64,000 nucleotides of DNA from CAIWHR01 sp963781285. Lineage in GTDB: Bacteria; Pseudomonadota; Gammaproteobacteria; Burkholderiales; Casimicrobiaceae. The stretch spans positions 1 through 64,000 of the forward strand of contig CAWAFI010000023.1 of the NCBI GenBank assembly GCA_963781285.1. The letters run 5' to 3'. A program made the position numbers and the translations under genes. The notes beneath the pieces were generated by a model. That model did no database searches. It was not told where the DNA came from and worked only from the letters and a program-made list of their open reading frames with translations. This document shows positions 50,772 through 59,631 of the stretch, in pieces (position 1 is the first letter of the stretch; each line of letters begins with the position of its first letter).

Positions 50772-53006
50772 ATGAACCCGATGCGCATGCGCCCTCGCAC
50801 TCAACTCCCGGCAACGACCATCGACCGCCGGGTCTTCCTCAAGGTGACCGCAGCCGCCGGCGCCGGGCTGACGCTCGGCATCTGGTCCGGCCCCACCGTC
50901 GCGCAGGCATCCGGTCCCGGCAAGACCGTCGGCAGCGCTGCCGGCGGGGTGTTCGAGCCCAACGCGTTCCTGACGATTGGCCGCGACAACGTCGTCACCG
51001 TCATCGTCAAGCATCTCGAGATGGGCCAGGGCACGTATACCGGGCTGCCGACGCTGGTTGCCGAAGAGCTCGACGCGGCGTGGTCGCAGGTACGCGCCAC
51101 CGGCGCGCCCGCCGACGCCAAGCTCTACAACAACCTGTTCTGGGGGCCGGCGCAGGGCACCGGCGGCTCCACCGCAATGGCGAATTCGTTCGAGCAGTAT
51201 CGACAGGCCGGCGCCGCCGCGCGCGCGATGCTGGTCGCCGCGGCCGCGAAACAATGGAACGTCCCTGCCGATTCGATCCAGGTCAAGAACGGCGTCGTGT
51301 TTCACGCCAACGGGAAGAAGGCGACCTTCGGCCAGCTCGCCACCGCGGCGGCGAAGGAGCCGGTGCCGACGACGGTGAAGCTCAAGGAGGCGAAGGACTT
51401 CGTCTACATCGGCAAGCACGTGCCACGGACCGATTCGAAGGCGAAGTCGAATGGCACCGCGACGTTCACGCAGGACGTCAAGCTGCCGGACATGCTGACC
51501 GCGGTCGTCGCGCATCCGCCGCGCTTTGGCGCCAAGGTGAAGAGTTTCGATGCCAGCAGCATCTCGGGATTCCCGGGCGTCCGCCATGTCGTCCAGGTGC
51601 CCAACGGGGTGGCCGTCGTCGCAACCAGCTTCTGGGCCGCGAAGAAGGGGCGCGACGCAATGAAAGTCGAGTGGGACGACACGACCGGGATCACGTCCTC
51701 GTCGGCGGACATCCTCGCCGATTACCGGAAGCTCGCCGCGACACCCGGCAAGGTCGCGCGCAACGACGGCGACGCGGCGAAGGCGATCGACGGTGCAGCA
51801 AAGAAATTCGAGGCGACGTTCGAGTTCCCGTATCTGGCGCACGCGGCGATGGAGCCGCTCGACTGCGTGGTCAGGCTCGACGAAGGGAGCTGCGAAGTCT
51901 GGAACGGCGAGCAGTTCCAAACCGGGGACCAGGCCGCGGTGGCGCAGGTCGTGGGATTGAAGCCCGAGCAGGTCAAGCTCAACATGCTCTACGCGGGCGG
52001 CAGCTTCGGACGGCGCGCGAATCCCGTCGGCGACTACATCATCGAGGCGGCGTCGATCGCCAAGGCGCTCGCTGCACAGGGCAAGCGTGGCGTTCCGATC
52101 AAGCTCGTGTGGACGCGCGAGGACGACATGAAGGGTGGCTTTTATCGTCCGGCTTACGTGCACTGGCTGAAGGCGGGGCTCGATGCAACCGGCGACGTCG
52201 TCGGGTGGCAGCACCGGATCGTCGGCCAGTCGATTCTGGTCGGCACGCCGTTCGAGCAAATGATGGTGAAGGACGGTATCGACATGACCAGCGTCGAGGG
52301 CGCCTCGACGCTGCCCTACGGGATTCCGAACCTCCAGGTCGACCTCCATTCGCCGACGGTCGGAGTGCCCGTGCTGTGGTGGCGCTCGGTTGGCTCCACG
52401 CACACCGCCTACTCGACCGAGACCTTCATCGACGAGCTGGCGGTTGCGGCCGGCAAGGATCCCGTCGCGTTTCGCCGCGCGCTACTGGCGAAGCATCCGA
52501 AGCATCTCGCGGCACTCGACCTCGCCGCGGCGAAATCGGGGTGGGGCACGCCGCTTGCGCCGGGCAAGGCCGGCGAGAAGCGCGGCCGCGGCGTCGCGGT
52601 GCACGAATCGTTCAACAGCGTGGTCGCGCAGGTCGCCGAAGTGACCGTAGGCAAGGACAACTCCTTCCGGGTCGACCGCGTCGTCTGCGCGGTGCATTGC
52701 GGGATCGCGGTGAACCCGGACGTGATCCGCGCCCAGATGGAGGGCGGCATCGGCTTCGGGCTGTCGGCGGCGCTCCACGGTGCGATCACGCTGAACAAAG
52801 GCGCGGTCGAACAGGCGAATTTCCACGATTACCCGATACTGCGGATCAACGAGATGCCGGCGGTAGAGGTGCACATTGTCGCGTCCACCGACAAACCGAC
52901 CGGGGTCGGCGAGCCAGGCGTTCCGGTGATCGCACCCGCAGTCGCCAACGCGCTCGCGGCAGCAACAGGCAAGCGGATCCGCAACCTGCCGCTCAAGCTC
53001 GCGTAG
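50772..53006 (+). CDS. molybdopterin-binding large subunit, IorB type, Tat-exported
   Basis: 744 aa. A twin-arginine signal DRRVFLKVTAAAGAGLTLG spans residues 18-36. Then KHLEMGQGTYTGLPTLVAEEL, YAGGSFGRRANPVGDYI, WWRSVGSTHTAYSTE, and the C-terminal catalytic-Glu motif TGVGEPGVPVIAPAVANAL. With the preceding 2Fe-2S gene it makes a periplasmic isoquinoline 1-oxidoreductase-like hydroxylase; the real substrate (aldehyde or N-heterocycle) is unknown. A diverged single copy of this subunit occurs at 9.6-11.8 kb. Confidence 0.9.
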   Translation: MNPMRMRPRTQLPATTIDRRVFLKVTAAAGAGLTLGIWSGPTVAQASGPGKTVGSAAGGVFEPNAFLTIGRDNVVTVIVKHLEMGQGTYTGLPTLVAEELDAAWSQVRATGAPADAKLYNNLFWGPAQGTGGSTAMANSFEQYRQAGAAARAMLVAAAAKQWNVPADSIQVKNGVVFHANGKKATFGQLATAAAKEPVPTTVKLKEAKDFVYIGKHVPRTDSKAKSNGTATFTQDVKLPDMLTAVVAHPPRFGAKVKSFDASSISGFPGVRHVVQVPNGVAVVATSFWAAKKGRDAMKVEWDDTTGITSSSADILADYRKLAATPGKVARNDGDAAKAIDGAAKKFEATFEFPYLAHAAMEPLDCVVRLDEGSCEVWNGEQFQTGDQAAVAQVVGLKPEQVKLNMLYAGGSFGRRANPVGDYIIEAASIAKALAAQGKRGVPIKLVWTREDDMKGGFYRPAYVHWLKAGLDATGDVVGWQHRIVGQSILVGTPFEQMMVKDGIDMTSVEGASTLPYGIPNLQVDLHSPTVGVPVLWWRSVGSTHTAYSTETFIDELAVAAGKDPVAFRRALLAKHPKHLAALDLAAAKSGWGTPLAPGKAGEKRGRGVAVHESFNSVVAQVAEVTVGKDNSFRVDRVVCAVHCGIAVNPDVIRAQMEGGIGFGLSAALHGAITLNKGAVEQANFHDYPILRINEMPAVEVHIVASTDKPTGVGEPGVPVIAPAVANALAAATGKRIRNLPLKLA

Positions 53007-53023
53007 CCACGGGCGCAGCCTCC

Positions 53024-53878
53024 GTGCACACACCGGATGGCTTCACGCCCGGGCATGTGCTGCCCGCAGCGCTGTCCGCCGGTGCCATCGCGTTCGTGTT
53101 TCGCGACGGCAAGCTGCTGGTGTCGGGCGGTGCATCCGGCGAACCGCCGCCGAGGCTGCCCACGTGGGACGATCTCGCGCCGCTCGGCCTCACGGGCGCG
53201 CCGCATTATCTCGGCACGCTGGAAGGCATCGAGTGCGTTGCCGTTCGTCTCGCCGACGACGCGCCTGAACCGGCGGGCTGGCGCTACTCCGGCCTGCGCC
53301 CGCTGTTCTTTTCGCTGCCCGAGCCGCTGCTCGCCATTGCCGCGCGCGGTTTCCAGATCGTCGACTGGGATACGACACACCGGTATTGCGGACGCTGCGG
53401 CACGCCCACGCGCGACAAGACGGGTGAGCGCGCGAAGGAGTGTCCCGCCTGCGGCCAGATCGCGTATCCGCGCGTGTCGCCGGCGATGATGGTGCTGGTC
53501 ACGCGCGGCCGCGAGGTGCTGCTTGCCCGCGCGCACCGATTCCCACCGGCGATGTTCAGCGCGCTCGCGGGCTTCGTCGAGCCCGGCGAGACGATCGAGG
53601 ACTGCATCCGGCGCGAAGTGCGCGAGGAGGTCGGGATCGAGGTTAGCAACATCACGTACTTTGCGAGCCAGTCGTGGGCGTTCCCGCATTCGCTGATGAT
53701 CGCGTTCACCGCCGAGTACGCAGGCGGCGAGTTGAAGCTCGACAAGACCGAGATCGCCGAAGCGCGCTGGTTCGCGCACGACGCTGTTCCGGTGCTGCCG
53801 CCGAGCGTTTCCATCGCCCGGCGGCTGATCGAGGCAACCGTCGCGCGGCTCGCCGGCGAGGCTGCCCGTTCCTGCTAG
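53024..53878 (+). CDS. nudC: NAD+ diphosphatase / NAD-decapping hydrolase
   Basis: 284 aa. A four-Cys zinc ribbon (YCGRCGTPTRD...ECPACG) precedes the Nudix domain with box GFVEPGETIEDCIRREVREE-VGI, followed by the NudC-specific SQSWAFPHSLM. It hydrolyses NADH to NMNH and AMP and removes NAD caps from RNA. The GTG at 53024, 17 bases after the preceding stop, gives a normal N-terminal domain. Confidence 0.92.
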   Translation: MHTPDGFTPGHVLPAALSAGAIAFVFRDGKLLVSGGASGEPPPRLPTWDDLAPLGLTGAPHYLGTLEGIECVAVRLADDAPEPAGWRYSGLRPLFFSLPEPLLAIAARGFQIVDWDTTHRYCGRCGTPTRDKTGERAKECPACGQIAYPRVSPAMMVLVTRGREVLLARAHRFPPAMFSALAGFVEPGETIEDCIRREVREEVGIEVSNITYFASQSWAFPHSLMIAFTAEYAGGELKLDKTEIAEARWFAHDAVPVLPPSVSIARRLIEATVARLAGEAARSC

Positions 53879-53944
53879 AATCTCGCGGCCCGACGCTCGA
53901 CGCCCCCCGACCGTATAGCGTCCGCCCGGGATCCCGTCCGCCGA

Positions 53945-54505
53945 ATGTGCCGCTTCGTCCTCCTCGTATTGCTTGCGCTCGCCACCGCGGTTGTGCCTGC
54001 AGTCCATGCGCAGGACGGTCGCGACCTCACCGAGGAGACGCGCAAGCAGTATGGCGCGGGCCTGAAGGAGGCGACCGCCTTCGTCAAGGACAAGCAGTAC
54101 GCCAATGCACTGATCACGCTCGACGTGCTGCTGGCGCAGCGCCCGCGCGAGCCGCAGGCACGCTTCCTCAAGGGCGTCGTGCAATCGGAGCAGGGCCAGG
54201 GCGACGCCGCGATCGCGACCTTCGCCGGTCTCACCGAGGATTACCCGGAACTTCCCGAGCCATGGAACAATCTCGCGGTACTCTACGCGCAGAAAGGCGA
54301 GTACGAGAGCGCGCGCGTGGCGCTGGAGACCGCAATCAAATCGGCACCCGATTGGGGTGTCGCACACGAGAACCTGGGCGACATCTACACGCGGCTCGCC
54401 GCCGCCGAGTACGATCGCGCCGCGAAGCTCGACCGCACGAACAAGTCCGCCGCTGCGAAGCTCGTGCTGGCGCGCGAGCTGCTCGCGGCCACGCCGAAGC
54501 CGTAG
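53945..54505 (+). CDS. periplasmic TPR protein
   Basis: 186 aa. Signal peptide MCRFVLLVLLALATAVVPAVHA, then about three TPR units (YANALITLDVLLAQRPREPQ, DAAIATFAGLTEDYPELPEP, YESARVALETAIKSAPDWGV). A protein-protein interaction module of unknown partner. It precedes two peptidyl-prolyl isomerase genes on the same strand, which suggests envelope protein quality control, by context only. Confidence 0.8.
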   Translation: MCRFVLLVLLALATAVVPAVHAQDGRDLTEETRKQYGAGLKEATAFVKDKQYANALITLDVLLAQRPREPQARFLKGVVQSEQGQGDAAIATFAGLTEDYPELPEPWNNLAVLYAQKGEYESARVALETAIKSAPDWGVAHENLGDIYTRLAAAEYDRAAKLDRTNKSAAAKLVLARELLAATPKP

Positions 54506-54548
54506 CGCGGGCATTCGTTTTCCGTTCCAACCAACAAGGAGTGCATCG

Positions 54549-55142
54549 ATGTTGCGCCGTCCCTTCCTGATCGCCATTGCCACGCTGGCCGCCGCATTCG
54601 CCTTTCCCGCCTTCGCCGCGAATCCGCAAGTCGAGTTCGACACCACCGCCGGCAAGATCCGCGTCGAACTCTACCCCGACGCCGCGCCGAAGACTGTCGC
54701 CAATTTTCTCGACTACGTGAAGGCGAAGCACTTCGACGGCACCCAGTTCCACCGCGTGATCGCCGGGTTCATGATCCAGGGCGGCGGCTTCACCCCGGAC
54801 TTCATGCAGAAGCCGACGAAGCCGCCCGTCGCCAACGAGGCCGAGCAGTCGAGCAAGGCGGGTCTCCTCAACGTGCCGGGGACGATCGCGATGGCCCGGA
54901 CCAGCGACCCCAATTCGGCGACCGCGCAGTTCTTCATCAATGTCGCCGACAACAAGTTCCTCAACTTTCGCTCGCCGGATCCGGGCGGCATCGGCTACAC
55001 GGTGTTCGGCAAGGTCGTGAGTGGAATGGACGTCGTCGACAAGATCGCGAAGGCGCCCACCGGCTCCGGCGGGCCGTTCCCGAAGGACGTGCCGGTCGAG
55101 AAGGTCATCATCAACAAGGCCGTCGTTGTCGACGCCAAATAG
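54549..55142 (+). CDS. ppiA: periplasmic peptidyl-prolyl cis-trans isomerase, cyclophilin type
   Basis: 197 aa. Signal peptide ending FPAFAAN near residue 24, then a bacterial cyclophilin: FHRVIAGFMIQGGGF (catalytic Arg), TIAMARTSDPNSATAQFFIN, and YTVFGKVVSGMDVVDKI. It catalyses proline isomerisation in exported proteins. ATG 54549 is preceded by AAGGAG. It is directly followed, 9 bases later, by a cytoplasmic paralogue. Confidence 0.92.
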   Translation: MLRRPFLIAIATLAAAFAFPAFAANPQVEFDTTAGKIRVELYPDAAPKTVANFLDYVKAKHFDGTQFHRVIAGFMIQGGGFTPDFMQKPTKPPVANEAEQSSKAGLLNVPGTIAMARTSDPNSATAQFFINVADNKFLNFRSPDPGGIGYTVFGKVVSGMDVVDKIAKAPTGSGGPFPKDVPVEKVIINKAVVVDAK

Positions 55143-55151
55143 GGACGCGCC

Positions 55152-55646
55152 ATGGTCATCCTGCACACGAATCACGGCGACATCACGCTCGAGCTCGATG
55201 CCGAAAATGCGCCGAAGACGGTCGCGAACTTCCTCCAGTACGTTCGCGACGGCCATTACGACAACACGATCTTCCACCGCGTGATCGACGGCTTCATGAT
55301 CCAGGGCGGCGGCATGGAACCGGGGCTGAAGCAGAAGCCCACGCGCGCGACGATCGGCAACGAGGCCGGCAACGGCCTCAAGAACCGGAAATACACGGTC
55401 GCGATGGCGCGCACGTCGGAGCCGCATTCGGCGTCGTCGCAGTTCTTCATCAACGTCGCCGACAACGAATTCCTCGACCACAAGGGGCCGAGCCCGCAAG
55501 GCTGGGGCTATTGCGTATTCGGCAAGGTGGTCGCCGGACAGGACGTCGTCGACCGGATAAAGGCGGTCGCCACCGGCAACAGCGGCTTCCACCAGAACGT
55601 CCCGCGCGACGACGTTGTCGTCACCCGCGCCGAGGAAACCGGTTGA
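55152..55646 (+). CDS. ppiB: cytoplasmic peptidyl-prolyl cis-trans isomerase, cyclophilin type
   Basis: 164 aa cyclophilin without signal peptide: FHRVIDGFMIQGGGM, TVAMARTSEPHSASSQFFIN, YCVFGKVVAGQDVVDRI. It pairs with the periplasmic copy just upstream; the two are tandem duplicates specialised for the two compartments. It is the usual neighbour of lpxH in proteobacteria. Confidence 0.93.
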   Translation: MVILHTNHGDITLELDAENAPKTVANFLQYVRDGHYDNTIFHRVIDGFMIQGGGMEPGLKQKPTRATIGNEAGNGLKNRKYTVAMARTSEPHSASSQFFINVADNEFLDHKGPSPQGWGYCVFGKVVAGQDVVDRIKAVATGNSGFHQNVPRDDVVVTRAEETG

Positions 55647-55732
55647 AGCGACGCGGCTCCGGAAGACCGGGGTGAACGCGAGGCTCCGCGGGTTCGCCGA
55701 GGCAGCGGCGATGAAAACGCCACGCTGACCCC

Positions 55733-56530
55733 GTGAAGCCGACGCTGTTTCTTTCCGACCTCCACCTGTCACCGGAGCGGCCGGCGCTGGTCGACGCGTT
55801 CCATGCGTTCTGCGCCGGTCCGGCGCGCGCCGCCGCCGGTATCTACGTGCTGGGCGACCTGTTCGACGTGTGGATCGGCGATGACCAGTTGCGCGAGCCG
55901 CTTGCAGCGGACGTCGCCGCGACCCTGGCCGAAGTTACCCACACCGGTGTGGCCGTGGGCGTGATCACCGGTAACCGCGATTTCCTGCTCGGCGAGCGTT
56001 TTGCGCGGGCGTCGGGCGCGACCCTCCTTCCCGGGCAGATCGTCGTCAGCGTGGGTGGCTCCCCGACGCTGCTCCTCCACGGCGACGAGTTGTGCACCGC
56101 CGACGTCGGGTATCAGCGCTTTCGCAGGATCGCCCACGATTCCCGGTGGCAGCGACGATATCTCGCGCTCCCGTACGGCTGGCGCCGCGGCATCGCGCGG
56201 TGGCTTCGCGGCAGGAGCCGCTTGGCGACGGCGGCCAAGCCCGAGAAAATCATGGATGTCGAGCCCCAGGCGGTCGATGCGGCGTTCCGTGCGGCGAACG
56301 TGACCCGGATCATCCACGGCCACACGCACCGTCCTGCGCGCCATCATCTCGTCGTCGACGGTCGCGAGCGCGAGCGATTCGTGCTCGCCGACTGGTACGA
56401 CCACGGCAGCTACCTCGAATTCGACGCTGAGGACGGCCGCATGCGGGATGTCCCCGCGATCGGAGCCTTGAGCGACCGATGCCCCCATGGCGTTGACACC
56501 GGAGTGGTGCACCGCAGACTTGGCAAGTAA
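55733..56530 (+). CDS. lpxH: UDP-2,3-diacylglucosamine diphosphatase
   Basis: 265-aa metallophosphoesterase of lipid A synthesis (fourth step). Motifs FLSDLHLS (D-x-H), LGDLFDVWIGDD (GD-x-x-D), TGNRDFLL (GN-R/H-D), LLLHGDELCT and GHTHRP hold the Mn2+ ligands. The GTG start gives MKPTLFLSDLHL, with the first motif at residue 8 as in characterised enzymes. It confirms a Gram-negative with lipid A. The C-terminus is about 20 residues longer than in E. coli. Confidence 0.92.
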   Translation: MKPTLFLSDLHLSPERPALVDAFHAFCAGPARAAAGIYVLGDLFDVWIGDDQLREPLAADVAATLAEVTHTGVAVGVITGNRDFLLGERFARASGATLLPGQIVVSVGGSPTLLLHGDELCTADVGYQRFRRIAHDSRWQRRYLALPYGWRRGIARWLRGRSRLATAAKPEKIMDVEPQAVDAAFRAANVTRIIHGHTHRPARHHLVVDGRERERFVLADWYDHGSYLEFDAEDGRMRDVPAIGALSDRCPHGVDTGVVHRRLGK

Positions 56531-56540
56531 CAGGCGGGCG

Positions 56541-57782
56541 TCAGCCCAGCGCCTGGATGAAATCCGCGATCAGGTCATCGCGATCCTCGATGCCGACGGA
56601 GATGCGGATCAGCGAGTCGGCGATGCCCATCGCGGCGCGGCGCTCGGCTCCCATCTCCCAGAAAATCGTGTGCGCCACCGGAATCGCGAGCGTCCGGTTG
56701 TCGCCGAGGTTCGACGACGACACGACGATCTGCAGCCGGTTGAGGAAGTCGAAGCAGTCGATGCGCTCGTCGAGCTCGAACGAGAAAAGGCTGCCGAAAT
56801 CACGGAACAGCTCCCTTGCCCGCACATGCTGCGGGTGGCTCGCGAGGCCGGGATAATGGACGGCGCGGATCTTCGGATGCGCCGCGAGCGAATCGGCGAG
56901 TGCACGCGCGTTGGCGCAACAGCGCTCCATCCGCAGCGCCAGCGTCTCGGCGCCCACCGCGATGTGGTGCGCCTGCTCGGCGGCAAGCGTCGCGCCGAAA
57001 TCGCGCAAGCCCTTCTTGCGCAGCTGCGTGATGCCCCACAGCGCCGGCTTCGCGGACTTGTAGGTGTCGGCGATGTTAGCAAAGCGCGTCCAGTCGAACA
57101 GGCCGGTGTCGGAGATGGCACCGCCGAGTGCATTGCCGTGGCCGCCGATGTATTTGGTGAGCGCGTTGACGACGAGGCCCGCGCCCACTGACTTCGGCCG
57201 GAACAGCGCCGGCGAGGTCATCGTGTTGTCGACGACGTAGAGAATGCCGCGCGCGGCGCACAATGCGCCGATCCGCGCGAGGTCGGCGACCTGCGTCCGG
57301 GGGTTCGCGATCGTCTCGACGAAGACGAGCGTGGTCGCCGGCGTGATTGCAGTCTCGACCGCCGCGACATCGGTGGCGTCGACGAAGCTCACCTGCGTGC
57401 CGTGCGCCGCGAGCGTGCCGAGCATGCTCACCGTATTGCCGAACAGGTACCGGCTCGCGACGATGTGGTCACCGCCGCGGGTCAGCGCGATCAGCATCGC
57501 ACCGATGGCGCCCATGCCGGTGGCAAAACAGACGGTTGCGATGCCGTCCTCCATCGCCGTCACCTTCGCCTCCAGCGCGGCAGCGGTCGGATTGCCCTGC
57601 CGTCCGTACGCGTAGCCCTGCGCCCGGCCCTGGAATACGGCCGCGAGCTCGCGCGCGTCGCGATAACCGTAGGCCACCGACAGGTGCAGCGGCTTGTGCA
57701 GCGCGCCGTGCTCGACGCCGGCATCGCGGTCGGAGTGCAGAATCGCGGTGGTGAAGCCGCGGCCCGGCTTGTTGACGCTCAT
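56541..57782 (-). CDS. metZ: PLP-dependent O-succinyl/acetylhomoserine sulfhydrylase-type enzyme
   Basis: 413 aa, Cys/Met metabolism PLP family, expected to make homocysteine from an activated homoserine and sulfide. YGRQGNPTAAALEAKVTAME, FATGMGAIGAMLIAL, VDNTMTSPALFRP and the PLP lysine in VNALTKYIGGHGNALGG are present. It is preceded by promoter, SAM-II riboswitch and terminator, which ties it firmly to methionine synthesis. Whether the acyl group is succinyl or acetyl, or the enzyme is a cystathionine gamma-synthase, cannot be decided from sequence. Confidence 0.87.
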   Translation of the reverse strand: MSVNKPGRGFTTAILHSDRDAGVEHGALHKPLHLSVAYGYRDARELAAVFQGRAQGYAYGRQGNPTAAALEAKVTAMEDGIATVCFATGMGAIGAMLIALTRGGDHIVASRYLFGNTVSMLGTLAAHGTQVSFVDATDVAAVETAITPATTLVFVETIANPRTQVADLARIGALCAARGILYVVDNTMTSPALFRPKSVGAGLVVNALTKYIGGHGNALGGAISDTGLFDWTRFANIADTYKSAKPALWGITQLRKKGLRDFGATLAAEQAHHIAVGAETLALRMERCCANARALADSLAAHPKIRAVHYPGLASHPQHVRARELFRDFGSLFSFELDERIDCFDFLNRLQIVVSSSNLGDNRTLAIPVAHTIFWEMGAERRAAMGIADSLIRISVGIEDRDDLIADFIQALG

Positions 57783-57796
57783 GGCTACCTCGAAAA

Positions 57797-57829
57797 CAAA
57801 AAACCCGTTCGGCGACCGCTGAACGGGTT
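57797..57829 (-). terminator. intrinsic terminator of the metZ riboswitch
   Basis: Minus strand AACCCGTTC and GAACGGGTT (9 bp) around AGCGGTCGCC, followed by TTTTTTG, 15 bases before the metZ ATG. SAM binding upstream should favour this hairpin and stop transcription. Confidence 0.9.
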
Positions 57830-57861
57830 GGGTGGATGCGCCCGCGGAAGACCTCGGACCA

Positions 57862-57924
57862 CACCCTTACCTCGCTTTAGCGGAATTTGTTACGCGCCCG
57901 CAAGCTGAAGCTCAAATCGGCGCA
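57862..57924 (-). promoter_or_regulatory. SAM-II riboswitch aptamer upstream of metZ
   Basis: Minus strand: GCGCC, GATTTGAGCTTCAGCTTGCG, GGCGC, then GTAACAAATTCCGCTAAAGC and GAGG. P1 is GCGCC/GGCGC, and the conserved GATTTGA, CTTGC, AAA and GCTAAA blocks of the SAM-II (metA-type) H-pseudoknot are all present. It senses S-adenosylmethionine and controls metZ through the terminator that follows. Confidence 0.9.
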
Positions 57925-57930
57925 GGATCA

Positions 57931-57958
57931 ATTATCCGGAACCCGCGCCGAATGTCAA
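57931..57958 (-). promoter_or_regulatory. metZ promoter
   Basis: Minus strand TTGACA (57953-57958, perfect) and GATAAT (57931-57936, 5/6) with a 16-bp spacer. The start point falls at about the first base of the SAM-II aptamer. Confidence 0.75.
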
Positions 57959-57969
57959 ACACGGCGCGA

Positions 57970-59349
57970 TCATTGCAACGGCGCCAGCTGGCCCAATAGT
58001 GTCGGGACCAGTTCGGTGACCGTCGGATGGATGTGCATCGCCCGCCGGATCACCGAATACGGTACATCTGCGTACATGACGTCGAGCAGCGAGTGGATCA
58101 CCTCGTCGGCCTCGATGCCGAGCAGCGAGGCACCGAGGATGCGCTTCGTTTCGGCATCGACCAGCACTTTCATGAAGCCGGCCGTCTCGCCGCGCTCGTT
58201 CGCGCGGCCGACCCGCGTCATCGGCATCGTGGCGGCGAGCAGGGCGCGCCCTGTCTCGCGCGCCTCGCGTTCGGTCATGCCGGCGCGCCCGAGCGGCGGA
58301 TCGATGAACAGCGCATAGGTGGGGATGCGATCGGTTACCCGCCGCGCTTCGCCGTCGAGGAGATTGGCGGCGACGATCTCGTAGTCGTTGTACGACGTAT
58401 GCGTGAATGCTCCCCGTCCGTTGACGTCGCCCAGCGCCCAGATCCCTTCCGTGCTGGTCTGCAACGCATCGTCGACGACGATGTAACCGCGTTCGTCGAG
58501 CGCGATGCCCGCGCGCTCGCACCCGAGGTCGTCGGTGTTGGGTCGCCGGCCGGTCGCGAGCAACAGATGCGAGCCGGTGATCTCGCGGGGCTCGCTTTCG
58601 CATTCGACCCCGACTGCCACTCCGTCGCCCTCGCGGCGCACCGCGACGCACTTGGCATCGAGCCGAATCGCGATCCCCTCGCCTTCGAGAATCCCCTGGA
58701 TCGCGGCGGACACCTCGGCGTCCTCTCGGCCAATCAGCCGCGGCCCCATCTCGATCACCGTCACGTCGCTGCCGAAGCGACGGTACATCTGCGCGAACTC
58801 GAGCCCGATGTAGCTGCCGCCGATGATTATCAGCCGCCGCGGCAGGAAGTCGACGTCCATCATCGACACGTTGTCGAGGTACGCGACGTCGGCAATACCT
58901 TCGATTGCCGGAACCGCCGCGCGCCCGCCGACGTTGATGAAGATCTGCTGTGCTTCGAGCAGCGCGTCGCCGGCGCGGACCGTGCGCGGCCCCTCGAAGC
59001 GCGCGTGCGCGTCGATGACGGTAAGGCCGGGCGTGGACTTGAGCCACCGCGTTACGCCTTCGTTCGAGCGCCGGACCACGGCGTCCTTGCGCGCCTTGAC
59101 CACCGGCATGTCGACACGGATCCCGTGGGGCACGATAACACCCCAGCCAATTCCGGTGCGAGCGACATGCGCGGCGCGCGCGCTCGCGATCAGCGCCTTG
59201 GTCGGGATGCAGCCGTTGTTGACGCAGGTGCCACCGAAGCGCTTGCGCTCGATGATCGCCGTCTTGCGCCCGGCTTGCGCGAGACGCACCGCGAGTGAGG
59301 GCCCGGCCTGCCCGGTTCCGATGACAATGGCGTCGTAATGTTCGCTCAT
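57970..59349 (-). CDS. FAD-dependent pyridine nucleotide-disulfide oxidoreductase (mercuric reductase/lipoamide dehydrogenase-like)
   Basis: 459 aa. FAD Rossmann motif AIVIGTGQAGPSLA, redox-active disulfide GGTCVNNGCIPTK, NAD(P) motif LIIIGGSYIGLEFAQ, second FAD motif GIWALGDVNG, and the C-terminal active-site His-Glu in HIHPTVTELVPT. It lacks the N-terminal HMA domain and C-terminal Cys pair of true MerA. ATG 59349 (MSEHYDAIVIG) is preferred over 59388. Electron acceptor unknown. Confidence 0.87.
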   Translation of the reverse strand: MSEHYDAIVIGTGQAGPSLAVRLAQAGRKTAIIERKRFGGTCVNNGCIPTKALIASARAAHVARTGIGWGVIVPHGIRVDMPVVKARKDAVVRRSNEGVTRWLKSTPGLTVIDAHARFEGPRTVRAGDALLEAQQIFINVGGRAAVPAIEGIADVAYLDNVSMMDVDFLPRRLIIIGGSYIGLEFAQMYRRFGSDVTVIEMGPRLIGREDAEVSAAIQGILEGEGIAIRLDAKCVAVRREGDGVAVGVECESEPREITGSHLLLATGRRPNTDDLGCERAGIALDERGYIVVDDALQTSTEGIWALGDVNGRGAFTHTSYNDYEIVAANLLDGEARRVTDRIPTYALFIDPPLGRAGMTEREARETGRALLAATMPMTRVGRANERGETAGFMKVLVDAETKRILGASLLGIEADEVIHSLLDVMYADVPYSVIRRAMHIHPTVTELVPTLLGQLAPLQ

Positions 59350-59631
59350 CGGTCCGTTCTCCTTCCGCCATCGCGCCTGGCGCGTCACCGTGACAGTGCC
59401 GCGGCAACAGAGAGTCTACGCCACCGCGTGGGTGCGCCGAAGATCTCGGCGCGGACCGCGAGCATCGCTTTGAGAGGCATCGTGCGTTCGCTGGCGGCGG
59501 CCTTTCCGCGCTCCCCGGCATTGAGCGGGGACGACATCGAGCGGGAAGGATCGCGACGCGGCGAATGCTAAGATTCGCGGCAATTTCTGCCTCCGCGATT
59601 GCGGGATCTCCGCCACGCGGACATCGATTCC

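Noticed and set aside
51080..53023. Long plus-strand frame running into nudC
   Set aside because: Out-of-frame shadow of the IorB gene; only the part from GTG 53024 is NudC.
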